In this document: positions 27,515 through 37,039 of the stretch, piece after piece
Position numbering within the stretch: position 1 is the first letter of the stretch
Layout of the letters: every line of letters begins with the position of its first letter
Assembly: GCF_005869875.1 (NCBI RefSeq)
Contig: NZ_VAWG01000002.1
Location: 558,001 to 622,000 of the forward strand
Direction: 5' to 3'
DNA from: Paenibacillus pinistramenti
GTDB lineage: Bacteria; Bacillota; Bacilli; Paenibacillales; Paenibacillaceae
DNA: 64,000 nucleotides
Made by a program: the position numbers and the translations under genes
Notes under the pieces: generated by a model
Databases searched by the model: none
The model's input: only the letters and a program-made list of their open reading frames with translations
What the model was told of the DNA's origin: nothing

Positions 27515-28282
27515 TTAAGTTAAGCCGCCGTATCTGCGCGTGCGCCGCTGGAATTCCGCAACCGCCGCAATCAGATGCTCCTTGCTGAATTCGGGCCAGT
27601 ACACATCCGTAAACCAAAACTCGCTGTACGCAAGCTGCCAGAGCATAAAATTGCTAAGGCGGATTTCGCCTCCCGTTCGGATCAGCAAATCCGGATCAGG
27701 AATGCCTTTCGTAAGCAGTCTGGAGGAAATCCAATCTTCGTTCAAATCCTCGAGCTGCAGGGTTCCGCTTGCTATTTCCTGCACAGCTGTGCGCAAGCTT
27801 TCCGTAATTTCTCTGCGGCTTCCATAGTTCAGTGCAAAGTTCAGGACGAGACCCGTATTGTTCTCTGTCCGCTTAACCGCTTCTTCCATTGCGGCAATTG
27901 TATATTTCGGAAGTGCATCCGTATGACCCATCATTTTAACCTGAACGTTCTTCTCAACGAGTTCATCCATTTCGAGGGCCAGAAATTCCTGAGGCAGCTT
28001 CATCAAAAAGTCAACTTCGTCCTTAGGGCGTTTCCAGTTCTCCGTGGAGAAAGCATACATCGTCAGATATTTAATACCCAGCTCATCGGCAGCGATGGTC
28101 GTGCGCTTGACGGCCTTCATGCCATTCTGGTGCCCGACTATTCTCGGCATCCCCCTGCGGTTAGCCCACCGGCCGTTGCCATCCATAATGATGGCCACAT
28201 GCTCCGGAATATTGTTCTTATCCAAACTTAAAGTTAAGTTCTGCTGATCTTGTTTCAACCTTGGCCGAAAAAGGTTCTTCAT
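27515..28282 (-). CDS. uppS: undecaprenyl diphosphate synthase (isoprenyl transferase)
   Basis: Cis-prenyltransferase making C55 undecaprenyl diphosphate, the carrier for cell wall synthesis. 255 aa with the catalytic Asp in IIMDGNGRWANRRG (32-45), FSTENWKRP and the C-terminal DLLIRTGGEIRLSNF region. The ATG is 6 nt after GGAGG. The 158-bp gap to frr has the frr terminator and a GC-rich stretch with GCGGG/CCCGC pairing, so uppS probably has its own start or relies on read-through. Confidence 0.96.
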   Translation of the reverse strand: MKNLFRPRLKQDQQNLTLSLDKNNIPEHVAIIMDGNGRWANRRGMPRIVGHQNGMKAVKRTTIAADELGIKYLTMYAFSTENWKRPKDEVDFLMKLPQEFLALEMDELVEKNVQVKMMGHTDALPKYTIAAMEEAVKRTENNTGLVLNFALNYGSRREITESLRTAVQEIASGTLQLEDLNEDWISSRLLTKGIPDPDLLIRTGGEIRLSNFMLWQLAYSEFWFTDVYWPEFSKEHLIAAVAEFQRRTRRYGGLT

Positions 28283-28394
28283 GATAATCCTCCATGCGGC
28301 GGCAGGCAGCCGCGGCGGGAATCCACCCGCTAACTCTGAGCGATTTCAGCAATTCGCCGTCCAGATCTGCCCGTCAACCGTTGCGGTAATATCG

Positions 28395-28441
28395 AAAAAG
28401 AGACAAAACCCCACCATAATAGGAGGGGCGCTTTGGTCTCT
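28395..28441 (-). terminator. rho-independent terminator overlapping the end of frr
   Basis: In minus-strand sense AGAGACCAAA pairs with TTTTGTCTCT, and CCCCTCC with GGTGGGG inside it (one mismatch, 6-nt loop), followed by TTTTT. The stem begins at the frr stop codon, so termination is immediate after the gene. Confidence 0.88.
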
Positions 28442-28994
28442 TACACTTCCATGATTTCTTTTTCTTTCGCTGCAAGCACCTTGTCGACTTCAGCAATAAA
28501 CTTGTCTGTTGTCTTCTGAATATCTTCCTGATGACGGTGGGATTCGTCTTCCGAAATATCCGTCTTCTCAAGCTTCTTGATATCGTCGTTGGCATCGCGG
28601 CGGATGTTGCGGATCGCCACCTTGGCTTCTTCACCGAATTTTTTCGTTGTCTTAACAAGCTCCAAGCGGCGTTCCTCAGTCAAGGCCGGAATCACCAGAC
28701 GGATAGCAGTCCCGTCATTAGCAGGTGTCAGTCCAAGATCTGATTTCATAATAGCCCGTTCAATGTCAGCAAGAGAAGATTTATCCCAAGGCTGAATCAT
28801 CAAAGTACGGGAATCCGGCGTATTGATGTTAGCGAGCTGATTTACCGGTGTTGGAGCACCGTAGTATTCCACTTGAATCCGGTCCAGCAGCGATGGAGTC
28901 GCTCTGCCTGCCCGAAGGGTCGCCAGGTCTCTCTTCAAGGCCTGGATCGCTTTTTCCATCCGCTCTTCAGCGCTCTTCTTGATTGATTGCGGCA

Positions 28995-28995
<1 letters not shown>
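28441..28995 (-). CDS. frr: ribosome recycling factor
   Basis: Splits post-termination ribosomes with EF-G. 184 aa, the usual length. The three-helix bundle motifs [14 protein letters not shown] and [13 protein letters not shown] are present. The ATG shares one base with the pyrH stop (TAATG), so translation is coupled. AAAGGGAG lies 9 nt upstream. Confidence 0.97.
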
Positions 28996-29831
<836 letters not shown>

Positions 29832-29857
29832 ATCTTAATCATATAATCGTCATATTC

Positions 29858-29884
29858 TAAAAAAGAAGGAACACGGCGTGTTCC
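29858..29884 (-). terminator. rho-independent terminator after tsf
   Basis: In minus-strand sense GGAACAC/GTGTTCC (7 bp perfect, 3-nt loop) is followed by TTCTTTTTT, about 45 bp past the tsf stop in an AT-rich stretch. Confidence 0.87.
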
Positions 29885-29927
29885 ATCAATAGGTTAAACA
29901 AATGTAAAGTTACCAAATATTTTTTAA

Positions 29928-30578
29928 TTATTTTTTAACTTGAGCCATAACTTCTTCTACGAAGTTGTCGACTTTCTTCTCCAAGCCTTCGCCCAGTTCA
30001 TAACGTACGAAACGACGGATGGAAATGTTCTCGCCGATTGTGCTGATTTTCTCGTTCAGCAGAGTAGCGACTGTTTTGTCAGGATCTTTGACGAACTGCT
30101 GATCAAGCAGGCAGATTTCTTCGTAGAATTTGCCGATACGGCCTTCAACCATTTTTTCAACGATTTTTTCCGGTTTGCCTTCGTTCAGAGCTTGAGCTTT
30201 CAAAATTTCTTTCTCTTTCTCAACTTCTTCAGCTGGCACTTCTTCACGGCGAACATATTTAGGGCTTACTGCAGCAATGTGCATTGCAATGTCGCGTGCG
30301 AATTCTTTAAATTGATCCGTTTTAGCAACGAAGTCTGTTTCGCAGTTGATCTCTACGAGAACACCGATACGTCCGCCAGCGTGGATGTAGGATTCAACAA
30401 CACCTTCAGTAGCGATACGGCCAGCTTTGTTAGCTGCTGCTGCCAAGCCTTTCTCGCGGAGAAGTTCAGCTGCTTTAGTCAGATCGCCGCCGGCTTCCTC
30501 CAAAGCTTTTTTGCAATCCAGCATACCTGCGCCCGTTTTTTCGCGAAGTTCTTTTACGGATTTTGCGTCAACTGCCAT
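29928..30578 (-). CDS. tsf: translation elongation factor Ts
   Basis: Guanine nucleotide exchange factor for EF-Tu. The 216 aa from ATG 30578 start with [20 protein letters not shown]; the frame is open to 30653, but GGAGG lies 10 nt before 30578. The UBA domain (1-55) contains [15 protein letters not shown], and the dimerisation domain has [16 protein letters not shown]. It is shorter than the E. coli protein and close to the length in thermophiles and Paenibacillus relatives. Confidence 0.96.
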   Translation of the reverse strand: MAVDAKSVKELREKTGAGMLDCKKALEEAGGDLTKAAELLREKGLAAAANKAGRIATEGVVESYIHAGGRIGVLVEINCETDFVAKTDQFKEFARDIAMHIAAVSPKYVRREEVPAEEVEKEKEILKAQALNEGKPEKIVEKMVEGRIGKFYEEICLLDQQFVKDPDKTVATLLNEKISTIGENISIRRFVRYELGEGLEKKVDNFVEEVMAQVKK

Positions 30579-30616
30579 TTTCAAATTACCTCCATAGGGT
30601 TTATATATTTTTGCTT

Positions 30617-30666
30617 TAAAAAAAGGGTAGTGAAAGGTTTTCGCACCTACCAACCACCCTTTTTCA
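30617..30666 (-). terminator. terminator-like hairpin between rpsB and tsf
   Basis: AAAAGGGTGGT pairs with ACTACCCTTTT (one G-U) around an inner AGGT/ACCT stem-loop, followed by seven T on the minus strand. tsf has no evident separate promoter in the 120-bp spacer, so this is likely a partial terminator balancing S2 and EF-Ts synthesis. Confidence 0.85.
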
Positions 30667-30698
30667 TTTAATTTATCGGTATATGGACAAAGCTTATG

Positions 30699-31397
30699 TT
30701 AAGCAGTCGTTTGCTCGCCTTGGTGAGCCTCGATAACAGCGTCTGCCATTTTACCAGTCAGCAATTTAACAGCGCGGATCGCGTCGTCATTGCCTGGGAT
30801 TACATAGTCGATTTCGTCCGGATCGCAGTTTGTATCAACAATACCTACGATTGGGATACCGAGCTTGCGAGCTTCTGCAACAGCAATGCGCTCTTTGCGC
30901 GGATCGATAACGAACAATGCGCTTGGCAAACCTTTCATGTTCTTGATACCGCCAAGGAATTTCTCAAGACGTTCTTTCTCTTTGCGGAGAAGGATAACTT
31001 CTTTCTTAGGCAGTACTGCGAAAGTTCCGTCCTCTTCCCATCTTTCCAACGTTTTCAAGCGGTCGATACGCTTTTGAATCGTTTGGAAGTTGGTCAAAGT
31101 ACCGCCGAGCCAGCGTTGGTTAATGTAGAATTGACCAGCGCGTTCAGCTTCTTCTTTCACGGAATCTTGAGCTTGCTTCTTAGTACCTACGAACAGGATA
31201 GTTCCGTTCTCTTCGGCTACGCTCTTGATAAAGTTGTAAGCTTCCTCAACTTTTTTGACCGTCTTTTGCAGGTCAATAATATAAATACCGTTTCTTTCAG
31301 TGAAGATATAACGATCCATCTTCGGGTTCCAGCGACGAGTCTGGTGACCGAAATGAACACCTGCTTCAAGCAGTTGCTTCATGGAGATTACTGCCAT
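30699..31397 (-). CDS. rpsB: 30S ribosomal protein S2
   Basis: 232-aa ribosomal protein S2. Motifs: [19 protein letters not shown] near the start, the FVGTKKQA loop and [14 protein letters not shown] near the C-terminus. The start is ATG 31397 (AGGAGG at 9 nt), not the GTG at 31403, which is too close to the site. It is the first gene of the rpsB-tsf block, behind a sigma-A promoter with a 125-nt leader. Confidence 0.97.
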   Translation of the reverse strand: MAVISMKQLLEAGVHFGHQTRRWNPKMDRYIFTERNGIYIIDLQKTVKKVEEAYNFIKSVAEENGTILFVGTKKQAQDSVKEEAERAGQFYINQRWLGGTLTNFQTIQKRIDRLKTLERWEEDGTFAVLPKKEVILLRKEKERLEKFLGGIKNMKGLPSALFVIDPRKERIAVAEARKLGIPIVGIVDTNCDPDEIDYVIPGNDDAIRAVKLLTGKMADAVIEAHQGEQTTA

Positions 31398-31529
31398 CTT
31401 CACACACCTCCTAGTTTGGTTTTATTTGATGCTCCTCCGGCAGCGTCATTTCCCGTCAAGACTCTTCGCCTATAGGCAGAAAAGCACCCTTTACGGAATC
31501 CGTTACCGTGTGTTTTAACACCATCAAAT

Positions 31530-31558
31530 AATATAGCATAAGACTCTGGGCGTTGCAA
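31530..31558 (-). promoter_or_regulatory. sigma-A promoter of rpsB
   Basis: TTGCAA (31558-31553), 17 bp, TATATT (31535-31530) on the minus strand. Transcription would begin near 31523. The leader carries short pairings such as ACGGATTCCGT and GCCTATAGGC, where S2 autoregulation could act. The promoter begins about 36 bp after the preceding gene. Confidence 0.75.
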
Positions 31559-31593
31559 CAAAATCCAACAAAATCATCCCGGGCCTTCTTGGC

Positions 31594-32178
31594 TTACTTT
31601 GTCCCGGTCGTGATTTTGTCAGTAATGCTCTTGAAGGATTCACCTTTAGTGAAGGTATAGGTGCCTGTCTGAATGGTTGTTGAGGCATTCCATTTCTTTG
31701 CCTCCTGGATAAAAGCCGCTGCATCTGAAATGACGCCTGCCTCTTTCAGCTTCGCCGCCACTCCGGTCAGGTTGGTTCCGGAAACGATTTTAACCGTAGC
31801 CACCTGGGCTGAAGCCTTGGCGGAGGCACTTGGCTCGGCCGCAGAGGCCGCTGAAGGCTTCTCGACTTTGGCAGGAGCCGAAGGAGTTGAAGGGCTTGAA
31901 GGATCCGCAGGCTGTGCGGGAGTGCTGGGAGGAGCCGGTGTTGCCGACGGTGTGGACGCCGTACCGGTCTTCGCCTTCTCCTGCCATTCTTCCTCAGTGT
32001 ACACTTGTTCAGAGCTGTCATATACTCTAAGTCCTAAGGTTTCAGCCGCAGAACGGACGTCTTCCTCACTGGTAAGCATTTTAGGCTGGGTTTGGGCTAC
32101 ATTCATCAACTGGAGAAGTAATGCGCCGATAATAAGACCGGAACCGAGCCCGAACAAAAACTGCCGGTTGCGCATCAT
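31594..32178 (-). CDS. membrane-anchored protein with MltG/YceG-like C-terminal domain
   Basis: 194 aa. One N-terminal membrane segment (about 7-27, FLFGLGSGLIIGALLLQ) is followed by a short acidic region and a low-complexity Ala/Pro/Ser linker (about 72-122). The C-terminal 65 residues include IVSGTNLTGVAAKLKEAGVI and the GTYTFTKG pattern, which resemble the LysM-like substrate domain of MltG transglycosylases. The catalytic domain of MltG is absent, so a peptidoglycan-binding or scaffolding role is the most I can suggest. Its ATG overlaps the preceding gene by 4 nt. Confidence 0.75.
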   Translation of the reverse strand: MMRNRQFLFGLGSGLIIGALLLQLMNVAQTQPKMLTSEEDVRSAAETLGLRVYDSSEQVYTEEEWQEKAKTGTASTPSATPAPPSTPAQPADPSSPSTPSAPAKVEKPSAASAAEPSASAKASAQVATVKIVSGTNLTGVAAKLKEAGVISDAAAFIQEAKKWNASTTIQTGTYTFTKGESFKSITDKITTGTK

Positions 32179-32792
32179 ATCGCGGTCTCCTCCCTCTTAG
32201 CCAGCTGCAGGATAAGCTGCACCTCTCCCCGGGCCATTCCCGTTGCTTTCGCTACGGTATCGATAGATTTACCTTGATCGTACAGGGCAAACAATTCCGG
32301 ATAGCGTTCACGTACTTTAGGAGGCTGCGGCTGGAGTTCTTCCGCTTGCTCCTGAGGAAGGAGAATACCTTCTTGAGCGGAATTTTCCGGCGAACCGGAA
32401 GGCCGGTCTCCAGAGCGGGCCTGCGTTTGTTGTCCCTGTTCCTCCAGAGGTTCGAGCTTCTCCAGCCTCTCCTCTTTTTCCAGTTTCTCAAGACGGCTCT
32501 CGAGTAGAAGGTTCTGCCGCTCATACTGCTGCAGCCGCTGCCGGAGCTCGGTTAGCTGCTCCTGAAGCGATAACTGCTTGGACACCGTCTCCTGCTTCAT
32601 ATCTGCAATAAGACCGATGATCTCTTCGTTATCGCGCTCCATTTCTGCCATAAAATGCTCCAGCGTCTCTTCCACATCCGAAGGACTACCAGCAGAAGCA
32701 GTCTGCTGCTGTTTCAGCTTAGGCTGCATCCAGGCATAAAGGATCGCTGCAATGCCTAACAAAACTATATAAACCCAAGGGCTCCAAGACAA
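32175..32792 (-). CDS. SwrB-like protein (membrane segment, coiled coil, HTH-like tail)
   Basis: About 205 aa. One N-terminal membrane segment (WVYIVLLGIAAILYAWM), a coiled coil (about 35-110, with repeated RLEKLEKEERLEKLEPLEEQ), a variable linker and a C-terminal helix-turn-helix-like end (YPELFALYDQGKSIDTVAKA then GMARGEVQLIL). The layout and position downstream of sigD match B. subtilis SwrB, which helps activate the flagellar export apparatus. The frame is open to TTG 32810, but AAGGTGAGAATA favours TTG 32792. Confidence 0.72.
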   Translation of the reverse strand: MSWSPWVYIVLLGIAAILYAWMQPKLKQQQTASAGSPSDVEETLEHFMAEMERDNEEIIGLIADMKQETVSKQLSLQEQLTELRQRLQQYERQNLLLESRLEKLEKEERLEKLEPLEEQGQQTQARSGDRPSGSPENSAQEGILLPQEQAEELQPQPPKVRERYPELFALYDQGKSIDTVAKATGMARGEVQLILQLAKREETAI

Positions 32793-32816
32793 TATTCTCA
32801 CCTTTTGCAATTCAAA

Positions 32817-33143
32817 TTAGAAAGTAAAATCCACGTGTTTTCCTTTGTAGGGATGCTCGGCCGGGTGAGGGGATGGTTCCTGATGCTCCTCACTTTGTAC
32901 CATTCGGCGGCTTTGATGACCTCTGCGGTCAGATGAGGAGCGATTGCCCTCTTCACGCAGCTCTGATCTCGGGGAATCATCGACTTCACTGCTTCGGATT
33001 CTTTGGTGTTCGCTTTCAAGGATATTCTGGGCCGCCAAATGCTGCTGGTCCACTCCCGGTCTGGATTGCTGCTCCTGATGAATCCGGCTGGCCTCGCTTG
33101 TACGCGGCACGGCAATTTGCAATTCTACGGGTTTTAAATCCAC
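32817..33143 (-). CDS. small hydrophilic protein of unknown function
   Basis: 108 aa, strongly charged and rich in E, R, S, Q and H, with no membrane segment. Only the first 12 residues (LKPVELQIAVPR) and the C-terminal HPYKGKHVDFTF look ordered, and these ends resemble short proteins I recall near sigD in other Bacillales. The start is GTG 33143 with GGGGTGA upstream. It follows the DUF342 gene by 95 bp that show nothing clear. Function is unknown; a disordered adaptor is possible. Confidence 0.65.
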   Translation of the reverse strand: MDLKPVELQIAVPRTSEASRIHQEQQSRPGVDQQHLAAQNILESEHQRIRSSEVDDSPRSELREEGNRSSSDRRGHQSRRMVQSEEHQEPSPHPAEHPYKGKHVDFTF

Positions 33144-33238
33144 TGGCGCTCACCCCGCCCCATTGGCAGTCTTATTAATAATGACCTGACACTACTGCTA
33201 TTTACCGTTAATCTTAAGTACCTAAGTATATTATGGAG

Positions 33239-34645
33239 CTAGATATTGGCGGTCATACAGATGTCGCCTTCGTTATAATAGAAGATCATATTTGAGATTG
33301 GATCTTTAATGAATTTCGTATATCTTCCGATAACAATCTTGGAGCCGCCATAAATCGTTCTAATGACTTTAACTCTGGCTCTGCTTGTATCTTCAAGAGT
33401 CTTCTCGATTTCTAAAATACGTTCTTTAAGCTCCGCCTGCTCTGCAAGCGATTGTTTCCTTGACAAAGTCAGTTTGGAGCGCATGGCAAGCTTATCCATT
33501 GACAGCTTTCCTTGGGAGGCAAGCTGGTCAAGAAGTACAAGCGCTTTCTCCGTTTTGTCCAAATTAGCGACGAGTTCCTTCATGCTGCTACGAAGCTCGG
33601 CCAGTTCATTGCGCAGCTCAGGCAGAACACCTACTTCAATAACCGTAGCAGTCGACGTGGGGTTGCCGATCGTACGGGCAGCAACAGCTTCTCCGGCTTG
33701 AATATGGCCGCCGACAATTAAGCCTTTGGCTCCATCGCACAAAACCTGCCCGCCGGCACGGACGTTGGAGTGCATAATACTTTGAGAGACGATGACATTC
33801 TCCCCTGCTTCCACATTGCCATCCTGAATGAAGGAACTCTTCACGTTTTGGCCGGCTTTAATCAAACCCTTGTTATATCCTATAATTCCGCCGGATATTT
33901 CAATCGATCCTGAGGCCTCAAGCTCGGCTCCTTCAACGCCGCCGATTACCCGGATATCTCCGGCTGCGGCAATTTTAAACCCGGAAAGCACGTTTCCGCG
34001 AACGACTACGGTTCCGACAAATTGAATATTACCGACGCTGTAGTCTACATCGCCATTAATTTCATATACCGGAAAAACGTTGGTTTTCCCTTTGTCAGTT
34101 AAAGTAACCAAGCCGTCAATTGCTGCGTATAACGCTTCGCCTTCACCGGCGAGCAGCACATTTTTCCCTAATTTAAAACGTGCCTCTTTACCTGCTTTAA
34201 AAGGGATTTCTTGACCTGTCACATCTGTTCCAGCCTGTCCAGGCACAGAGGGTTCCTTTGTGGCAATCAACTGACCTTTGGCAACGTTATTCAGGCGTGT
34301 AATTTCCTTATAATCCACTTTGCCGTCTTCAGTCTCCAAAGGACGGGGCCCCTTGCTGTGAATATCGAAAGCGTAAACAATCTTGCCGTCAACGCCATCT
34401 CTAGGCTTATCGCCAAAGGCGATCGGTGTCCGGCTGCGCGAGTAGTCCACCGGATTCTGGATGATCCGCTGGACAATTTCAGTCTGGATGCCGTAAACGA
34501 CGCCGTTTTCTCTCATGAACCCGATAAGCTGCTCCTCTGCAAAGCTGGCATCGCTGTCAATTTCGGCCAGCTCCAGATAAGCACTCATTTTATCGTCAGA
34601 GATCGTAATACTCACGAGCTGCTCCAGATCCTCAACCTGCTTCAT
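33239..34645 (-). CDS. FapA/DUF342 family protein
   Basis: 468 aa of the flagellar assembly protein A (DUF342) family. An N-terminal alpha/beta region precedes a right-handed beta-helix-like repeat region (about 195-330, with repeated V.G.V..G and AGG.V patterns such as VVVRGNVLSGFKIAAAGDI), a coiled coil (about 350-430) and a short C-terminal domain. The ATG follows GAGGAGGAAGGG. It is the first gene after sigD and may be part of the fla/che transcript. The biochemical role is unknown. Confidence 0.85.
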   Translation of the reverse strand: MKQVEDLEQLVSITISDDKMSAYLELAEIDSDASFAEEQLIGFMRENGVVYGIQTEIVQRIIQNPVDYSRSRTPIAFGDKPRDGVDGKIVYAFDIHSKGPRPLETEDGKVDYKEITRLNNVAKGQLIATKEPSVPGQAGTDVTGQEIPFKAGKEARFKLGKNVLLAGEGEALYAAIDGLVTLTDKGKTNVFPVYEINGDVDYSVGNIQFVGTVVVRGNVLSGFKIAAAGDIRVIGGVEGAELEASGSIEISGGIIGYNKGLIKAGQNVKSSFIQDGNVEAGENVIVSQSIMHSNVRAGGQVLCDGAKGLIVGGHIQAGEAVAARTIGNPTSTATVIEVGVLPELRNELAELRSSMKELVANLDKTEKALVLLDQLASQGKLSMDKLAMRSKLTLSRKQSLAEQAELKERILEIEKTLEDTSRARVKVIRTIYGGSKIVIGRYTKFIKDPISNMIFYYNEGDICMTANI

Positions 34646-34679
34646 AATCCCTTCCTCCTCTTAATGACCGCTAAAACGA

Positions 34680-35468
34680 TTAATCCTCCTGCATTAATAA
34701 ATTTCTGCTCTTCTCCAGAGTGGCTCTAAGACGCAAAATTGCTTTAGAATGAAGTTGAGAAATCCGAGAAGGAGACAGAGACATGACTTCGGCAATTTCA
34801 CTCAGGGAGAGATCTTCATAATATAATAAAGAAACAACGGTACGTTCTTTCTCCGTCAGCTTCTCGATTCCTTTAGTCAGCGATTCTTTTAAATAAAATT
34901 CTCGCACCTTATAATCCGGATTCTTCGCTTTATCATCAATCAGCATGGACATCCGGGTTTCCGATTCCTCTTCACGGATCGGATCTTCAAGTGAACAAAG
35001 CGTCATCACTGCAACATCCTGAAGCATCTGCTGAAACTCTTTCTCCGAAACCTGAAGGTACTGACTCATCTCTTCATCCGTTACGGTCCGCAAATACTTC
35101 TGTTCGAGCTTTTGATAACCTTCTTCAATTTTCTTCGCTTTTTCCCTAACCGAACGGGGAACCCAATCCCCTTGACGGAGCCCGTCTAAAATGGAACCCC
35201 TTACTCTCCATGAGGCATAGGTTTCAAATTGAAGGCCTCTCTTGTAGTCAAATTTCTCTACAGCGTCCATGAGACCCATCACGCCGTTGCTGAACAGGTC
35301 GTCTTTGGAAATATTCCTTGGAAGACCTACAGCCAGACGACCGGATACGTAGTCTACAATATTTAAATACTTTTCTATCAGTTCTTTTTTCGCTTCTAAA
35401 TCGCCTTTTTCCTTCCATCTCTCCCATAAATCTGCATAACCGAGAGAAGAAAATTTTCGTTCACTCAC
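34680..35468 (-). CDS. sigD: RNA polymerase sigma factor SigD (FliA/WhiG family)
   Basis: Alternative sigma factor for late flagellar, chemotaxis receptor and autolysin genes. 262 aa with sigma-70 region 2 (SNGVMGLMDAVEKFDYKRGL and FETYASWRVRGSILDGLR), region 3 (SVREKAKKIEEGY) and region 4 with the HTH LSEIAEVMSLSPSRISQLHS. It starts at GTG 35468 after GAGGGTGAG. It lies at the far end of the operon, as in B. subtilis, where that distance limits its expression and sets the fraction of motile cells. Confidence 0.96.
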   Translation of the reverse strand: MSERKFSSLGYADLWERWKEKGDLEAKKELIEKYLNIVDYVSGRLAVGLPRNISKDDLFSNGVMGLMDAVEKFDYKRGLQFETYASWRVRGSILDGLRQGDWVPRSVREKAKKIEEGYQKLEQKYLRTVTDEEMSQYLQVSEKEFQQMLQDVAVMTLCSLEDPIREEESETRMSMLIDDKAKNPDYKVREFYLKESLTKGIEKLTEKERTVVSLLYYEDLSLSEIAEVMSLSPSRISQLHSKAILRLRATLEKSRNLLMQED

Positions 35469-35483
35469 TTGATCTCACCCTCT

Positions 35484-35915
35484 CTAGTCTTCTGTCAGGT
35501 GACGGACAGCTTTTGCCAGCTCTTCAGGATCCCTGTCAGCGGTTTTTACCAAACGGGGCGGATTTAGAGGCTGAAACGAAGCCGCACCCTGGTTTGTCTC
35601 GGATGTCTCATGTTCAGAGGGCTTCAGCATATCGTGTATAGCCTCATTCTCATCCGGCGTTGTCATGTCAAACCGGAGCCCTTTCTTCTCTCCGTCCTCC
35701 TTGCCGGTTGGGGCTTTAGCATTCACCGGAGCGTGTCCAGTCTGAAGCATACCAAACATCCAGCGAATGCCAAAGGCCAGCAGGAACCAGATTACAAAAG
35801 CAATAAGGCTGCGTATTATTGAAGTGATGAATAAGTTATGAGAAGAAGAAACGATTAACGTCAATAGGAAGCCGACGCCGCCAAATAACCAGTTAAAAAG
35901 CATTTTCCCTGCCAT
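35484..35915 (-). CDS. hypothetical membrane protein between cheD and sigD
   Basis: 143 aa with two closely spaced hydrophobic segments (about 6-24 and 34-54) and a hydrophilic, Pro/Glu/Thr-rich tail ending in DPEELAKAVRHLTED. The frame is open to 36050 through the end of cheD, but AAAGGA 9-10 nt upstream and the 2-nt gap after the cheD stop favour ATG 35915. I do not recognise a family. B. subtilis has no gene here (cheD is followed by sigD). A membrane-linked motility accessory is only a guess from location. Confidence 0.7.
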   Translation of the reverse strand: MAGKMLFNWLFGGVGFLLTLIVSSSHNLFITSIIRSLIAFVIWFLLAFGIRWMFGMLQTGHAPVNAKAPTGKEDGEKKGLRFDMTTPDENEAIHDMLKPSEHETSETNQGAASFQPLNPPRLVKTADRDPEELAKAVRHLTED

Positions 35916-35917
35916 AG

Positions 35918-36415
35918 CTACAATTCCTTTATTCCCATTTGTACGCTGCGTATAAATAATATACCCGTTTGACAATCCAGTTCTATCGTTCTGCCGTAAC
36001 TTCCTCCCGTATCCTCTGCGATAAGAGGAATCCCCAGCTCGTTCAAACAAACCTTGCAGGATTCGACATTGCGCGGTCCGATTCTCATCGTGTCCCCGCT
36101 GCCTGCAAAATCAAACATTTGGGAACCGCCGGCCATTTTGGCTACCAGCCTTTTGGCGGAGGCCCCCATATTCAGAAGCTCTTTATAGAGCGCAGGCACT
36201 GCAGTATCGGCATATTTGGCAATATTCAGAGAACCTTCTTTGGCAATTTCGGAGGAAGGAAGCATAACATGAACCATCCCTGCCAGCTTTGTCTCTGAAT
36301 CAAACAAAGTGAGGCCAACACATGACCCCAGCCCCGTTGTCCGGATTAATCCGTGAGAGCGCCCCGTTCCCATTTCCGCCATTCCAACTTTGACAATAGG
36401 CTGTTCCTCAATCAT
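35918..36415 (-). CDS. cheD: chemoreceptor glutamine deamidase CheD
   Basis: Deamidates receptor glutamines and, with CheC, adjusts adaptation. 165 aa. The active-site Cys32 (TTGLGSCVGL) and His49 (AGMVHVMLP) are present, with GGSQMF in the core. The frame is open to 36526 inside cheC. The ATG at 36415 gives the expected N-terminus and overlaps cheC by 8 nt, although the ribosome-binding site GGGAG is 12 nt away. Confidence 0.95.
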   Translation of the reverse strand: MIEEQPIVKVGMAEMGTGRSHGLIRTTGLGSCVGLTLFDSETKLAGMVHVMLPSSEIAKEGSLNIAKYADTAVPALYKELLNMGASAKRLVAKMAGGSQMFDFAGSGDTMRIGPRNVESCKVCLNELGIPLIAEDTGGSYGRTIELDCQTGILFIRSVQMGIKEL

Positions 36416-37037
36416 TGTCGAAAGGCACTCCCAGTGCTGAAAAGATTTTGTCAAACGATTCAGGATCCGGAATGAGGAAAAATTGCCCTTCGACTTCGTG
36501 TTTGCCTTCGATAAAGGTAGTATCAATCAGCAGCGCATCATTGCCCATCTGTCCAAACTGCAGCAGCCCATAGCTCAAAATCGCACCGGCCATATCCATC
36601 GCAACAGCAGGTACCGTCGGGCTCATGCTCAGCTTGGTGAAATCGGCCAGCGAGGATAGATAGGAGCCGGCCAAAATGTTGCCGATTTCAGAGATGGCTG
36701 ACCACTCCATCTCCGAAAACGTGTCACCTTCCGAGATTTCAATCGCCGCAAGGCGGTGAAGAAGCTTCTTCGCGGCATCCGGTGTCAAAATGAAGAACAG
36801 GTTGCCCGGAGCCTCCCCTTCTACCCGGAAAAAGACAGCAAGAACAAGGTTCTCGGCTCCCCCGACGTTCTCCGCAATTTCACCAAACGGAAGCATTTGG
36901 ACTTTGGGAACAGCCATGTCAATAGGTTTGTCAAGCAGACGTGAAAGAGCGGTAGCAGCGTTGCCCGCGCCGATATTGCCGACTTCTTTCAGAACGTCCA
37001 TTTTGAATTCAGCAAACCCTTTAAATATATTGTCCAA
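36408..37037 (-). CDS. cheC: CheY-P phosphatase CheC
   Basis: Dephosphorylates CheY-P and binds CheD. 209 aa with two phosphatase motifs of the CheC/CheX/FliY type, EVGNIGAGNAA (Glu18, Asn21) and SEIGNILAGSY (about 115-125), in a duplicated fold. It starts at TTG 37037, two bases after the cheW stop, with AGAGGGG upstream. Confidence 0.96.
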   Translation of the reverse strand: MDNIFKGFAEFKMDVLKEVGNIGAGNAATALSRLLDKPIDMAVPKVQMLPFGEIAENVGGAENLVLAVFFRVEGEAPGNLFFILTPDAAKKLLHRLAAIEISEGDTFSEMEWSAISEIGNILAGSYLSSLADFTKLSMSPTVPAVAMDMAGAILSYGLLQFGQMGNDALLIDTTFIEGKHEVEGQFFLIPDPESFDKIFSALGVPFDND

Positions 37038-37039
37038 GC

